Of a stretch of 64,000 nt of DNA, positions 12,250 through 24,388 are shown piece by piece (within the stretch, counting starts at the first letter, position 1; each line of letters starts with the position of its first letter). The stretch is from Casuarina equisetifolia (Eukaryota > Streptophyta > Magnoliopsida > Fagales > Casuarinaceae): assembly GCA_028551475.1 (NCBI GenBank), contig CM052359.1, forward strand, positions 20,523,583-20,587,582. Reading direction: 5' to 3'. The notes beneath the pieces are model-generated. The model searched no databases. It saw nothing but the letters and a program-made list of their open reading frames with translations, and was not told the origin of the DNA. Made by a program: the position numbers and the translations under genes.

Positions 12250-13830
12250 CAAGAACTGACGCAACAAAAATGGCTATCAAAGTTGTTGGGGTATGATTTT
12301 ATTGTGAGATACAAGGCTAGGCGTGAATACCATGGCGGATGGGTTGTCTAGGAGAGACATAGTGCAAGGAGGTCAGGTTGATGGGGAGGACTCCGGGACA
12401 TCTTACGCATCATCTACTCTTGTTTTGTTGTAGCTAGATGGAATTAAGGAAAAGTTTACAAGTACTTCGCAATCCAGAGAGTTAATTAAGAGGATCAAGC
12501 AAGGGAAGTTGTTGGACCCTAGGAGTATAAATAGTATTGTATAATGGCTGTATATATTTACCCGTGGAGTTCTCGTTAATTTCAGTGATAGTGAAAGAAA
12601 TGCATGGAAGCAACAATGAAGGGATGGAAAAGACCTTTCAAAGGATACAATTGGTATTTTATTGGAAGGCAATGAAAAAAAAAAGTGGATTAGATGGTAT
12701 AGGAGTGTCCAACCTATCAATAATAGAAAGTGTCAATCAATCACCAAGGGTAAGTTGCAACCTCTTCTCATACCGGTACAAATATGGGAGGACATCTCTA
12801 TGAATTTTATTGAAGGATTACCAATGTTAAGAGGGAAATTAGTGATTTTGGTAATGGTTGATCAACTATTTGGATTTGGACATTTCCTTCCCTTAGCCCA
12901 TCTTTACACAACCCTAAAGCATTTTTTTTTATAATATCTTCAAGTTATATACCAAAATTTATTATTTATAACTGATATCTACTTTTTACTAGTAAGTTCT
13001 GAAAGGAACTATTTAAATTGTAAGGGAGAAGTGTCAGTTTTTCATTTGCTTACCATTCCTAGACCGATGGCCAAATGGAGGTGCTCGATAAGACATTAGA
13101 AATATATTTAAAGTGCTTTGTTGGGGACAACCGTAAACAATAGGTAAGGTGGCTAACATGGGCCTAATTCTTTTATAATACTTGTTGACATAGGGTGATG
13201 TTGCACACAGCATATGAGGTAGTATGTGGACACAATCTTCTTTCTCCTCTCTTTCATAAGGGAAACTACAAAGATAATGGAGGTAGATGAAATTTTGGAA
13301 AAGTGAGATCACAGTACAAATAAAAAGATATTTGCAAGCTATGTAAGAGCGAATAAAGAAAGTCTATGACAAGAAAAGATGTAAAGTATAGTTTTTGGAG
13401 TGTATTATGTATTTATTAAACTTTCTTCACATCGCTAGATTTCTTTGTCTAAGAACAAGACAAGCAAGCTTACATCTCAATACCAAGGGCCCTATAAGGT
13501 GTTAAGGCATCTAGGAGCAATTGCTCATGAACTCAATCTAGGAGCAATGGGTGCTAAGGTACATCTTGTTTTCTATGTTTCTAAATTTAAAAGTTGTATT
13601 GGTATGGTAGAAGATGAGTAGGAGTTTCATGATGCAAGTAAAGACTTGGAGGATGATGGTTTGCCATAAGTGGTGTTGCGTAAGTGGACTATGCATGGAA
13701 GTTATAAGCTTTTGATTCATTGGCAAGCTATGAACCTTTAGAAGCAACTAGGGAAGAAGAGGAGCAATTCAAGGCACGTTATCTTGATTATTGGCTTACA
13801 TTGGGAAATGTTTAACCTCGAGGACAAGGC
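12250..13830 (+). mobile_element. Ty3/gypsy retrotransposon pol remnant (RNase H end, integrase, C-terminal domain)
   Basis: The reading passes through several frames with stops. It begins with the end of RNase H (KLLGYDFIVRYKAR, then MADGLSRRD in a shifted frame near 12330). The integrase N-terminal region follows at 12540-12660 (KEMHGSNNEGMEKTFQR), then the integrase core (QIWEDISMNFIEGLP near 12780; T-D-G-Q followed by KTLEIYLKCFVGDN near 13060-13130). The C-terminal part has QYQGPYKVLRHLGAIAHEL near 13480 and KVHLVFYVSKF near 13560. Gag, protease and most of reverse transcriptase are absent upstream, so the copy is 5'-truncated. Stops and frameshifts make it non-functional. No LTR pair could be defined. 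Confidence 0.88.
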
Positions 13831-14372
13831 CATTTTTAAAAGGAAAACAATATTATTGGTAGACTTTTGAAGTGTGGTTTAGGCTTAAACTTTTTATGTT
13901 TGGTTTATGTTTCAATCTTTTTGTGTTATGAGACTAGTTAATGGGTATTTTCTAGTAAGCTAGCCTATATCGAGTGTTTTGTACCCGGCCCGACCCAAAA
14001 TGAGCAAAACCCTTGTTTGTTTTATGCATTCAACAAACACTGGTCAAGCTTTTTGCGCAATGCCTTTCAAAAACTAGAAACCTTAGTAGAGCTCTTGATT
14101 TAAGCTTAAATCTTCCTTGATTGCATGTAGATCTTCCATAACCATGTACAAGAGATGTTCCTATCCAAATCCCATTAAGGATTTTATACTTCAAGGCTTA
14201 AACACTAAGGCTTAAGTTATAACTTGTTATGCTTTGTAGTTGCTAAATACCGAACCAGATCAATATCATAATTAGTAATCTTATTAGAGATATGAACAAA
14301 AGCGAAGGCCAATATCATCCTCGACAAATTATTTATCATAGTTCCCTTTAGATTTAATCCATTTTAATATTT

Positions 14373-15190
14373 AGGGTTTAACACCTATAACTTTGTCTTA
14401 TGAAAATAAATACTATATATGTTTTATTGACAATTATTTTAAAAATTCTTTTGGTGTTATTCCTTGCTTCATCAGATTAATTTCTCAAAATATTTACTAT
14501 TTTCTCCAAATTCATAGAAAACCAAATATCAAAAAAAAATTAAAAAACCATCAAATGCAATCAAGCAATAGAATTTTTGTTTACACAATTCCGCCAATTA
14601 ATACAACAAAAGGGCATCCACTAAGGATCTAAAGCCCATATACTTCTTTTCAAAATGGCTTTGTTGAACAAATACATTGGGCTTTCCATGCTTACACATG
14701 CCAAAATTCCTTTATTTTTTTTTTTTGAATTTTACCTTTAAAACAGTAGTATCCTTCATAAATGGGCTCTCAACTACTATGTTAAATAACTAGTCTCCCT
14801 AGCAAAAACTATTTACCACCTCCCCACATATTTACACCCTTAAATGCAAAACAAACTTTAACCACAATCTAAATCGTATGTCCTTTTAGGTTGCTAATGT
14901 ATAAAGGGTATAAATGTCTATGCCTAGCAACCAACAAAATTCACTTTGTTGTTGACGCATTTTTAGATAAAGACATATACCGTTATCATTAAACTCAACA
15001 ACTAACATCGAAATTAAATATTAACACCCAAATAACATTACCAATACCACCCCACCTTCCTCACACTTAAAGTACACATGTTGCTTCTTAAACCTAACCA
15101 AAAATCCCAAAAGTTCAACTAAGACAAAATTCCACCACATCTTAACAAACATCATCTCTTGTGGATCCACCAATAGAACATATTCCCTTA
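14373..15190. repeat. Dispersed repeat, copy 2
   Basis: Same repeat as 22-890 and in the same orientation, with conserved blocks in the same order and clear divergence. It follows the gypsy remnant by about 0.5 kb. No coding domain was recognised on either strand. Confidence 0.75.
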
Positions 15191-18100
15191 ACCTCTTCAC
15201 ACCCTATGGTTACTTCACTCAAAAGAGGGACAATTCTATTTCATACAATAACTTGTAATCACATATATGTAATGACTACCTTTGTTAAAGATTATTTAAT
15301 CCCCCTGTTATATTGAAGTAGTCAAACATACTCACTAGTGCATCAAAATGGAGGAAGAATATGTTTCCCTTATAAAAAACCAAACACAAGAACTTGTCCC
15401 ATCCTTTATTTAAAATCATTCCAATTGAAAGCAAATGAGTGTACAAAGTCAAACTCCAAGTAGATGATTTCTTAGAGAAATACAAGGTACATTTAATGGC
15501 CAAAACTATTTACCTATCCTAGTATTAACTACATGGAAACCTTCAATCTTGTTATCAAACCTAGACTATTTTCTCGTTAACTTATTCTAGCTTATTCAAA
15601 CCTAGACAATTAGGTTTAGGAGTTTTATTTGTAGTTATCTTCTTTGCAACCAATTACATTTGTGTAGATTTGAGATGTGTGTGTTAACTCATACTAAGGA
15701 ATTGTGCAATGCATGCGAGAACTTTGCAAACAAATGTGCTTTAACCAAGCATTTATGGCATTCTATTGTAAAGCCTTACAAAAGAAGTAACCTAGATAGT
15801 TAAACAAATGCCTAACGGCTATTAATACTATAACTATGTAATGAGAACAAGTAATGAAATGAAAATTTCTTTAAGACCTTGTATGTCCCTCTTTCTCTAG
15901 TTCTTTTGTAAACTAGGAAAAATATATGGCTCAAACACAGCCACATTCCCTTCTCATCAAGCACTTAAGCCAAATGTTATGCATGCACATAACATTTGGT
16001 ATAAAAGTGGCAATCTAACAACTAAGTAGGTTAAAATAGGCCAAGGATTGGCTAAGGTTGCAAACAAATTTAAAGCCATGCGAAAAGGCTTCCCACCAAT
16101 GCTTATCCAACAACCAATAGACAATGGTTAACGAGGAAGGTGAACAATTTCCTACCACCGCCATATGTCTAATCGAAACCTTGATCAAGGCAAAGGATAA
16201 ACCCTCATCCCTAGTCCTTGCTAGCTAACCACCAACTAGCCCACCAATCATAAGTTGCCAAAACAAAGGGTAATTGTCCACTCCATCACCTCTAAGGAAG
16301 TAATGGAAGAAAAGACCTAACTATTACGTCTTGATATCCTAAGAAAGGGGTGAAATAGGTTTCCTTATTTTTCTCCTAATTAATCCTCTAATTGATAACT
16401 AATGATACCTAATTAAATTTCTAATTTAACTAGCAAATAGTTATACAAGTATTGAATAAACTACCAAGACATAGAGATAAGATTTGCATAATTAAGCAAG
16501 CGTGACATTAAATTGTAATGGGCTACAACAAATACATAAATGCTTTTAGTGAGCTAGGTAGTGTGATGTTTAACTAAATGTCATCCTTATGAATGTATAT
16601 ATTTAGGACTAAGTCATATCAACAACAAGATATCTTATATAAAAAACACATCACACACAAGATACACAATTTAAGTAATGAAGCCTATCTTGCCAAACCC
16701 ACCACTTTTAACAAACTACTAAAGAGTTTCTTGTTTATTACTAAAATAAGAAAAATAGTCACAATCCCCTCATATTGCTAGATTATGCCACAACCCCATG
16801 GGTTGCACAATTAGACTACGCCCAATGCATAACATATTAGAGTTTAAGCATAGAAACTACAAATCCCCAAAATATAATCAACCCTAGCTTAAGGGGATTA
16901 AACAAATTAAAGGCCCTAAATAATAATAGACTCTTAAGTCCTTCAGTTCCAATCTTAAGGAACTCTGATGCTAACAAGATAATATAAATTAAAGTAATTA
17001 GTAGTTACAATTTACAAAGAAATTTGTAACAAGCCCAATCAAATAAGAACATAAATAAAGTTCTTAAGAAAGTATTTTGTGTAAGCACGGAACTACTTGA
17101 TTTCCTCTTATCTTTCTTTTCATTTCTCTTCCTATTTTCTCTTGGTAGAATAGTTGAATATCTTGTAGGTCGGCACTAGGTCAAAAAATTCAAATGATTG
17201 AATACTCAGCTCTTATCTTCGCTTCTTCATTTTCTCCAACTTTTTTGTTGTGCAACACAACTCTTTTATTTCTCCTTTCAGCCTTGAAATGTACAATGTC
17301 GTTTTGGTGCATTTCATTAAAGCATGAGACAAGGTGGACTCTTTCATAAGCATGGGCTTTTTTTTTTCAATTTAGGGCCTTCATTTTGTATTACAAGCTA
17401 CAATATGGAGCATATGCCTTCTTCTTTTTAATTCAATTTAGCTTCATCTTAGGCCTTGTTAAATCTAGACCATAAAAGCAAAATTTCATCAAAATACAAG
17501 ATCCATTTAAAATAAACACATAAGGCCATAACAATAATCCAATAAGTTTACTCATCATCAAAAATATAAAATAAGTTTCTAAATAAGTTTCATCTTTCTA
17601 CCATATAGAATATTCAACAATTATGCTCGTATGATTATGGAGATATTTATTTTAATAGAATCATAAGAATATTCATAAAGCTCATCAACTAAATGATTCA
17701 ACTAATATTTTCATGGATCCAATTAATTATTTGGTTCAAGAAAAGTCTTTCTTTGATCATGAAAAAAGAAATGAAATTAACATTTACTCATCACAAAAAA
17801 AATCAATATATAACTTAACTCCAACACTCCATAAAAAACAACCAACTTCATGGTACAAGTTGCTAAGGGTGGCAAGTGCAAGTGGTCCCAACTTGTTCTT
17901 GCTTCTAGCAACTAGAGGAGGAGACACCTAAGGCTCATGAGTTATGTTGGAATATATTAATATTTTAATGATGACAAAAATGGAATTATGATATAAAAAT
18001 ATTATAATTATTTATATTAATTTTGATAAGAAAATTAATATGTAAATATTTGCAAAAAATATGGATAAATTGTTATGCATAGCCCAAGTTCATTTACATG

Positions 18101-19400
18101 ACTCAAGCTTAACAGGTGACCCATTTGATTGATCAAGTAAGAAGTCAAATCTGAGAGTATTTGAAACTAAAAAGGTATGGGTTTGTTGAAGAAGAAACCG
18201 GTTTGTTAATCAGAAACATACTAGAAGATTTTGGTTTAAGATTGAAGAAGAATAAAGGAGATTTATGTTGAAATTTGGAAACTTGACCCATGACCCGAAT
18301 AAGCTTTGCAAGATCCAAATGATAAATTTAAAGATTTGGATGAAACGACAATGTTTTGGAATAGGGTTTTGAACGAGATTAAGACAAAAGGCAAGCTTTG
18401 ACCCCCTTCTCTCATATATGCTAAGAAACATGCAAAGAAATAGGAAAAAGAGAGCTCCAACCTGAAGAATTTCTAATTTGGTTCAAAGAAGTCTTCACAA
18501 CTCCTTTAAAGTGAAAGGTAAGTTCTTTTTATACTATTTTAGAACAAAAAGGATATTGAAAAAAAAGGTGAACAAAAATCAGATAAAGTAAGCGTTTTTC
18601 AAGAGAAATTCATATTCTTTTCTTGAGCTCATCAAGCTTATGAACATTTTTTCGCTTGGTGATTATAATCTTAGTTTATTACTACTTTTATTTACTTATT
18701 AAAAAATTACATTGTTCTTTAATCACATTGTTATTAAGTTGATTTCTACAAGTGAACAATACTAGAGTTTGTTTAAAATTTGGAGTTTTTGTCCATATCA
18801 TTATATATTGACTTTTTAGCATTTGTTTGAAACTTTTTAACTATATATTGCATATCTTGTAAAAGCTTAGTTTGAAATTTGTAACACTGGGGTGTGAACT
18901 TGTAATCGAGATTAAGGGATTAGTTATTCCTTATAATCAATTAATTAATTGATTAGAGAGTACTTAAACTAAACATTAGGTATGCACATAACACCTACAC
19001 TTTTATTTTTATCTTTTAAAAAAAGAAAGATAAATTACTTGTGTCCTACTTATATTTACTTCTACAATACTATTATTATTTGCATATGATTTGTATTATT
19101 TACTAAACTATCTTAATTGTCAACTATTTTCACTTATCAATTACTCTTATTTGTAAAATACCTATGTTTTCTAATATATATTTTGTCTTACACCAAACAA
19201 GTATCATATACAAATTTGTACTTGTATATGGCGACATCGTCACTTTTAATAGAACAATTATTTAATGGCCAATCTCAAAAATAAGATATAAAAGGGAAAC
19301 TACATAGAATTCCTCATAAATATATGGGCAGAAACACACGGTTTATGAATCCACATGAAAATGCACATGGGCAAAGAAAAGTATATATGACGACAAAGTA
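15191..19400. other. 4.2 kb AT-rich gene-free stretch
   Basis: Only short random open frames are present. I found no splice-consistent gene, RNA gene or element terminus. The composition resembles decayed transposon DNA. A run of T lies near 17360, and a poorly defined AT-rich segment at 17940-18060 precedes mixed sequence. Confidence 0.55.
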
Positions 19401-19831
19401 GAAAGCATCTTTGTTTGCTTAGTTACAGGACCCAGTAAATAAAGGTGCATTTTCAATGCTCCTCGGACGCTTTGCCACTTGCAATGATGAAGTGTGAAGA
19501 TGATCGTATTGACCAATTGGGTTACCCACTAGAATATGCTTCGTGCCTCCGATAAAAGTTTCCCGAGCCTTCCTGACTCTCTGATAAAGGGGACGCGGCC
19601 AAAATAATTAAAGCTTAGACCGTGGTTCACGGACAGCAGATCCATGTCCGCTTCTGTCGTCGCACTTGCATACTGCGGCAGCAAATTTTCACCTGTCAGT
19701 GTCGATGCTGTTATTTCCTTCCACGTTGGAGGGCTTCAATGACTTCTCGCAATGGATATCCTGGGTTAAAATGGACAAAGCCTACCCGTAAGAGGAGTAA
19801 AAGCAGAAGATAAGGAAGTAATCTTGAGACG

Positions 19832-19839
19832 CTATATAT
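19832..19839 (+). promoter_or_regulatory. Putative TATA box of the PLAT gene
   Basis: CTATATATG lies about 55-60 bp upstream of the PLAT start codon at 19893. Spacing and sequence are normal for a plant core promoter with a short leader. Confidence 0.5.
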
Positions 19840-19892
19840 GAAGTCGCATGTAGCCTACGAAGCTTCACCCGTCCAAATCTTTCCGATTCACC

Positions 19893-20492
19893 ATGGCAAC
19901 CAAGACTCTCTTCTTCTCTGTTCTGCTCTTTCTCTCCCTCGCTTGTAGCGCCCAATCTTACGTAAGATAACCCCCCACCACCCTCAAGCCCCGATGTCCC
20001 TTAAAAAGGCATTGCAAGGTTCTAACGTTCGCCGTTCGTTTGCAGGGAGAGGATTGCGTGTACACGGTGTATGTTAGGACGGGGTCCATCATAAAGGGCG
20101 GGACGGACTCGGTGATCAGTCTCAAGCTGTACGACACCTACGGGGAGTACGTCGAGATCAGGAACCTCGAGGCCTGGGGAGGGCTGATGAGACCAGGACA
20201 CAACTACTTCGAGAGGGGCAATCTGGATATTTTCAGCGGAAGAGCACCGTGCCTGGCCGCTCCGATCTGCGCGATCAACCTCACATCCGATGGGTCTGGG
20301 GCCCACCATGGGTGGTACTGCAACTATGTGGAGGTCACCTCCACCGGCCCCCACGTCCCCTGCGCCCAGCAGCTCTTCACGGTGGAGCAGTGGCTCGCTC
20401 TGGACGCGGCGCCGTACGATCTCACGGCCATCAGGAATTACTGCCCCTCTATCTCTGAGAATAGCCGCGGACATCTCAAATCTAGCGTTTGA
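19893..20492 (+). CDS. Secreted PLAT/LH2 domain protein (PLAT-plant-stress type)
   Basis: Predicted 171-residue protein in two exons, 19893-19961 and 20046-20492, separated by an 84 bp GT-AG intron. Exon 1 encodes a typical signal peptide (hydrophobic core LFFSVLLFLSLACS, likely cleaved after A-Q-S). The rest is one PLAT domain: it opens with EDCVYTVYVRTGS and continues with SVISLKLYDTYGE and a characteristic HHGWYCNYVEV segment, with several conserved cysteines as in apoplast/ER-routed members. It matches the Arabidopsis PLAT1-3 family, small stress-responsive proteins that carry the lipid/protein-binding PLAT fold without a catalytic domain. The coding sequence is notably GC-rich compared with its flanks. 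It faces the TPR gene tail to tail. Confidence 0.95.
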
Positions 20493-20640
20493 TTTTCACT
20501 TTTACAGCGCAGTTATTTAACGTACGTGTCAGTTTTAAGGTTTATGGGATGTATTGCTTTCGGATCTATGCTGTCGTGACAGTCTTTGAACTTTGAATGT
20601 AGGAATCGGATCTTTGCTGTTTGGATGCTTTGTTTTATAA

Positions 20641-20646
20641 AATAAA
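20641..20646 (+). terminator. Poly(A) signal of the PLAT gene
   Basis: AATAAA 149 nt past the stop codon in an AT-rich 3' region. Confidence 0.5.
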
Positions 20647-20649
20647 GAA

Positions 20650-21740
20650 GATTAGTATTTACTGGAATTCTTCCGATATACACACGCAGCACGTGAAACG
20701 ATATGACTTGATACTATGTAGTATCGTCCCCATGGCAGTGAGGTGGGGTTCTTCTCCACTACTTTCCCCTGATGAGATGATAAAATTTGCAACAAATCAA
20801 GCGAGTATTGTCTGGTAAGTGGACCCAACACATGTCTCATTTTGAGTTAAACAATGAAGTGGAGAAGTTTTTGAGGCCTGAGTAAGAGGACAAGAAATGA
20901 TTCCATGTCGTAATCCACCCCTTTTTTAAGTGAAAGAAAAATAAAAATAAAAAATGATAAGTTGTCCTGTACCCATCCATCTGTATAGTACGATATCTTG
21001 TTTTTAGCCCATTTCGGCCTGATTCAGAGTTTTATGAAATTGACAGCTCGCGTGGCCCTTTTTGTTAGGCCCGATCAGAAAGTTAGATATCAAAACGCCA
21101 AGAAGCCAAGTTTGCCCTGTTGTTGGCCCTTCGTTTGGGGGTGCTTGAGATCTTGGTGCGCTTTGGACTAAGAAAAAGGCAAGCAATATACAACCCTAAT
21201 AAGATAGAACAATTACAACCCTAAGTCATACTTCCTACTTTCTCAATCAAGCTTGGGATATTAATAAAATCTTGGAAAACAGACAAGCAGAGAAAAAAGT
21301 AATCATGGAATGCCACACCGCGTATCCAACATGCATGCTTACAACATTACATAACCACTCCCGTTGACCGTTGAGTTACATCTTTTTTGTCCAACTTTTA
21401 AGAAGTTGAAGCAAGAGAGATGGTACAAAATTCCAAATCGGCTTCTTTGTGACAAAAAAAATTACCAACAGATTCTCAGAGGAAAAAATAAATAAATAAA
21501 AAGATTACACCCACTGAACTATACACAAACAAATTGAGTCGAGCTAAATCTATTGCCTTTTTTTTTTTTTCCTTTTTTCCCCCAAAAAAAGTACCAATTT
21601 TACCTTCTCCGATTCCCCATTGTTAGTTACTGTGTCCTCGTCACGGTCCAAGAGCTACGGCAGTGCAGGCGAGCAGCTTTTCCTCTGTTGTTTTCAATTA
21701 CGGTTTGCGTGGATGATTTTCCCTTCTGTAGGTCTAAATC
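20650..21740. other. Intergenic region between convergent PLAT and TPR genes
   Basis: No coding region seen. It contains T/C homopolymer tracts near 21557-21590 and an AAAT-rich stretch near 21486-21505. It presumably includes the 3' UTR of the TPR gene, which is transcribed toward this region. Confidence 0.5.
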
Positions 21741-21743
21741 TGG

Positions 21744-24388
21744 CTACTCGGAGAAGGTTTGGACAGAGTCCGCAAGACTATTATCCACGCCCACGTCTTC
21801 ACCACGTTGTTTCCTAAGCTGTGCTTGGGCCTCCAACAACGCACGCATCACCTCCTCGTCTCCCGGTGTTTCCTTCAAAAGGACCTCGTAGTCTTGTATT
21901 GAAGCTTCCCATTTTCCCAACTGTATATTACCACCCAAACAAAATTTAACATAGGCAGTTTTCACACAGCAGAAGAAGTAGAATAATTAATGTTTGAAAA
22001 GTAATCTGGTGACCTTCGCATGGCAATCGGCTCTTCGTAGTCTAGCCTTGGTGTAGGTGCGGCGCACGTTCAGTGCAGTGGTGCAGTCCTCCACTGCTTT
22101 CTCAAATTGGCCAAGTTTGGAGCGGCAGGCGGCCCGGTTGCAGAGCAACACTGAATTGAAAGGGTCGTGCTCCAGTCCCTCCTCGTATGCAACACATGCC
22201 TCATAGAATCTTGAAGCCTTGAAAAGGTCATTGCCTTTCAATCGAGCCGCTGAAACAGCTCGAGCCTTCCACATCACTACGTTCGCTTCCCTGTTGTTTG
22301 AGTCAAGGCGAGCTGCGCGTTGAGCTGTCTCCAGCGCATCCTCGAATCTGTACAGTCAATTGGAAACCAAGAAAACCATTACTTGACCACGAAAAGATCA
22401 TGCCTAGGCATATGTTTCATGGTTGTGCGGCTTAAATTGATAGACAAAATCTTAAATCACCCCTGATCAGGAACAGACCATGCGATTTCTTGAGGCAGGA
22501 TCCAGGTTTCAGTCAGCTTTTTAACATCAATCGACGGTGATTCCAGAAAATCTGGTCTTTCTTAGTTTTTATTAGGGGGCTGAGGGGAGCAGAAACTTTC
22601 TCAACTTTTGATATTCCTTTGGCTCCTTTCAATCCCAGCAAGATCTTTAATTGGGACTCCTAGAATTGATAGAACCCAATATGTTGCCCAGCGAAAGAAA
22701 ACAATATAGAAGGCTGCCGGTTGTCTGTGTCAACTGTAGATTTTATAAACCAGGCATGTGGAACACTAACCTGCCCATTACCATGTCAACCTGAGCCTGA
22801 ATAGCCAACAGACGCGCGCTTCCAATAGGTCCAAGGAATTTAGTGCAGGCGTCAGGCTCAAAATTTGGACCCTTCAATATCGCGTCAGCCGCTTCTTGAT
22901 GCCTATGGAGCTTCAGCAAGGCCTCGGCTTGCAAAGCGAAAATCTTCTCAGAAACACCAAAAGCCAGTTGAGTCACAAAACGACTAATATAAAGAGCAAC
23001 ATTGATAGATTAAGCTGTAGGAATTTGATAACTTATGTCTCACCTGCGGTGCTGAGTCCGCACCTGCAGATATGGTAAAGCCTGTTTCCTTAATCAGGGT
23101 TTTCCAATCTCGTAATCTGCGAGCCTCGGTACACTTGTTAAGATGGCCCTGGAGCGCTTTCACTTTGGCAATGTCCTCATGGTCGGCCTCGGGTCCGGCA
23201 TGCTTGTAGTGATACAACGCTTTTTCTGCCTCCCCTAGTCTGTGTACAGGAAAAATTATCCGAATTCGCACCAGTTAAAAGAACGATTATGTCTAACAAG
23301 AATTAAGAATAAAAATAAAAATTAGTATGGCCATGTTTAAAAACTCAGCTAAGGTTAAACCTCACAAAATTTATGTACATTCTCCCATTGTCAAGTGATG
23401 AATAGTCTCCTTACCTGAGATATAGTGTTGCCAAACGATGATGAGCTCTGTGGTAATGCGGTTCAATTCGAATAGCTTCTCTGCACTCAAAAACTGCCTC
23501 AAGAAGCCTGCCGAGAGCAGTTAAGGCAGCACTTCTGTTGCTTCTGTATGAAGCCTTATCGGGATCAATGGAAATTGCAGCATCATACAAGGCCAGGGCT
23601 TCCGCGAACCTTCCATTCTTGTAATCTTCATTGCCCATAATCTTCAATGTCTCAGGATCCATTCTGGTTGAGAGAGCCCGGCACAGGGAACTCGTCTCCA
23701 CTTCCTTGGATGTCCTTTCTCCGTGATCACTCTTTACCACATTCCCTATTACACTATTTGAGTAACTTCCTTTAGGTATTGGTATTGGACTTTCTTCTCT
23801 GGCTGTCTTGGGCTGGTAATCGAAAATGTCATATGAATTCACATTTCCTACTCCCGATTGCCTCAAGTTGCCTAGATTGCCAAAAAGCATGACATTGCCT
23901 GACGAAGCTCGAACAAGATTGCCTGCTCCCTTTGTTTTTTGATTATCCATGATCATTCTATCGAGCTCCCCAGAGATGCCAATGGCTTCCTTCGTCACCC
24001 TTTTACCTTGGTGGACATATCCTTGGCTAGGAGCAATCTGTTTCGGGACTGCGCTTGCTGAGGGTACGATTGCAGCCTCATGAGGGGCTCTTCTGCCCTG
24101 GTTCTGGTGATACACAGGAGGAATCCGGTGCGGATTTTGTGTAGGCCTTGCCACTGCTTTCGATGATGATTCTGATGTGATCGTCGAGGCCTCAAGGAAG
24201 GACGACTCATCGGAGCCACTTCGTCGCCTCCTAGAATTTGGAGTGCATGATGGCTTGACGAAATCAGAACCATTTGCGGTGGGAATCGAACTGGTAGAGG
24301 TAGATCTTCTTGGCCAAAAACCACGTCGCCCGAAAACTGCATTTAATAGACCACAACTTGATTTCTTGTCCGGCGAGTTGTCTTCCAT
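21744..24388 (-). CDS. TPR protein of the TTL family lacking the thioredoxin domain (TPR13/TPR14-like)
   Basis: Predicted 618-residue protein from five exons: 24388-23415, 23239-23044, 22946-22771, 22347-22014 and 21920-21744. All borders are GT-AG and the frame is continuous. Residues 1 to about 240 are low-complexity and basic/serine-rich, ending before PETLKIMGNEDYKNGRF. A first TPR block follows (residues about 250-325: MGNEDYKNGRFAEAL, SNRSAALTALGR), then a middle region, then a second block in exons 4-5 (RLKGNDLFKASRFYEA, LLCNRAACRSKLGQFEKA, KWEASIQDYEVLLKE). TTL proteins are co-chaperone-like scaffolds; in Arabidopsis TTL1-4 the second block is followed by a thioredoxin-like domain of about 100 residues. 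Here the frame stops soon after QAQLRKQRGED, and no thioredoxin-like exon is seen downstream. The length fits the Trx-less relatives TPR13/TPR14 rather than a truncated TTL. Confidence 0.92.

Noticed and set aside
20022..20474. 150-residue minus-strand open frame across the PLAT gene
   Set aside because: Antisense shadow of the GC-rich PLAT exon 2; no domain, while the sense frame is a clear PLAT protein.
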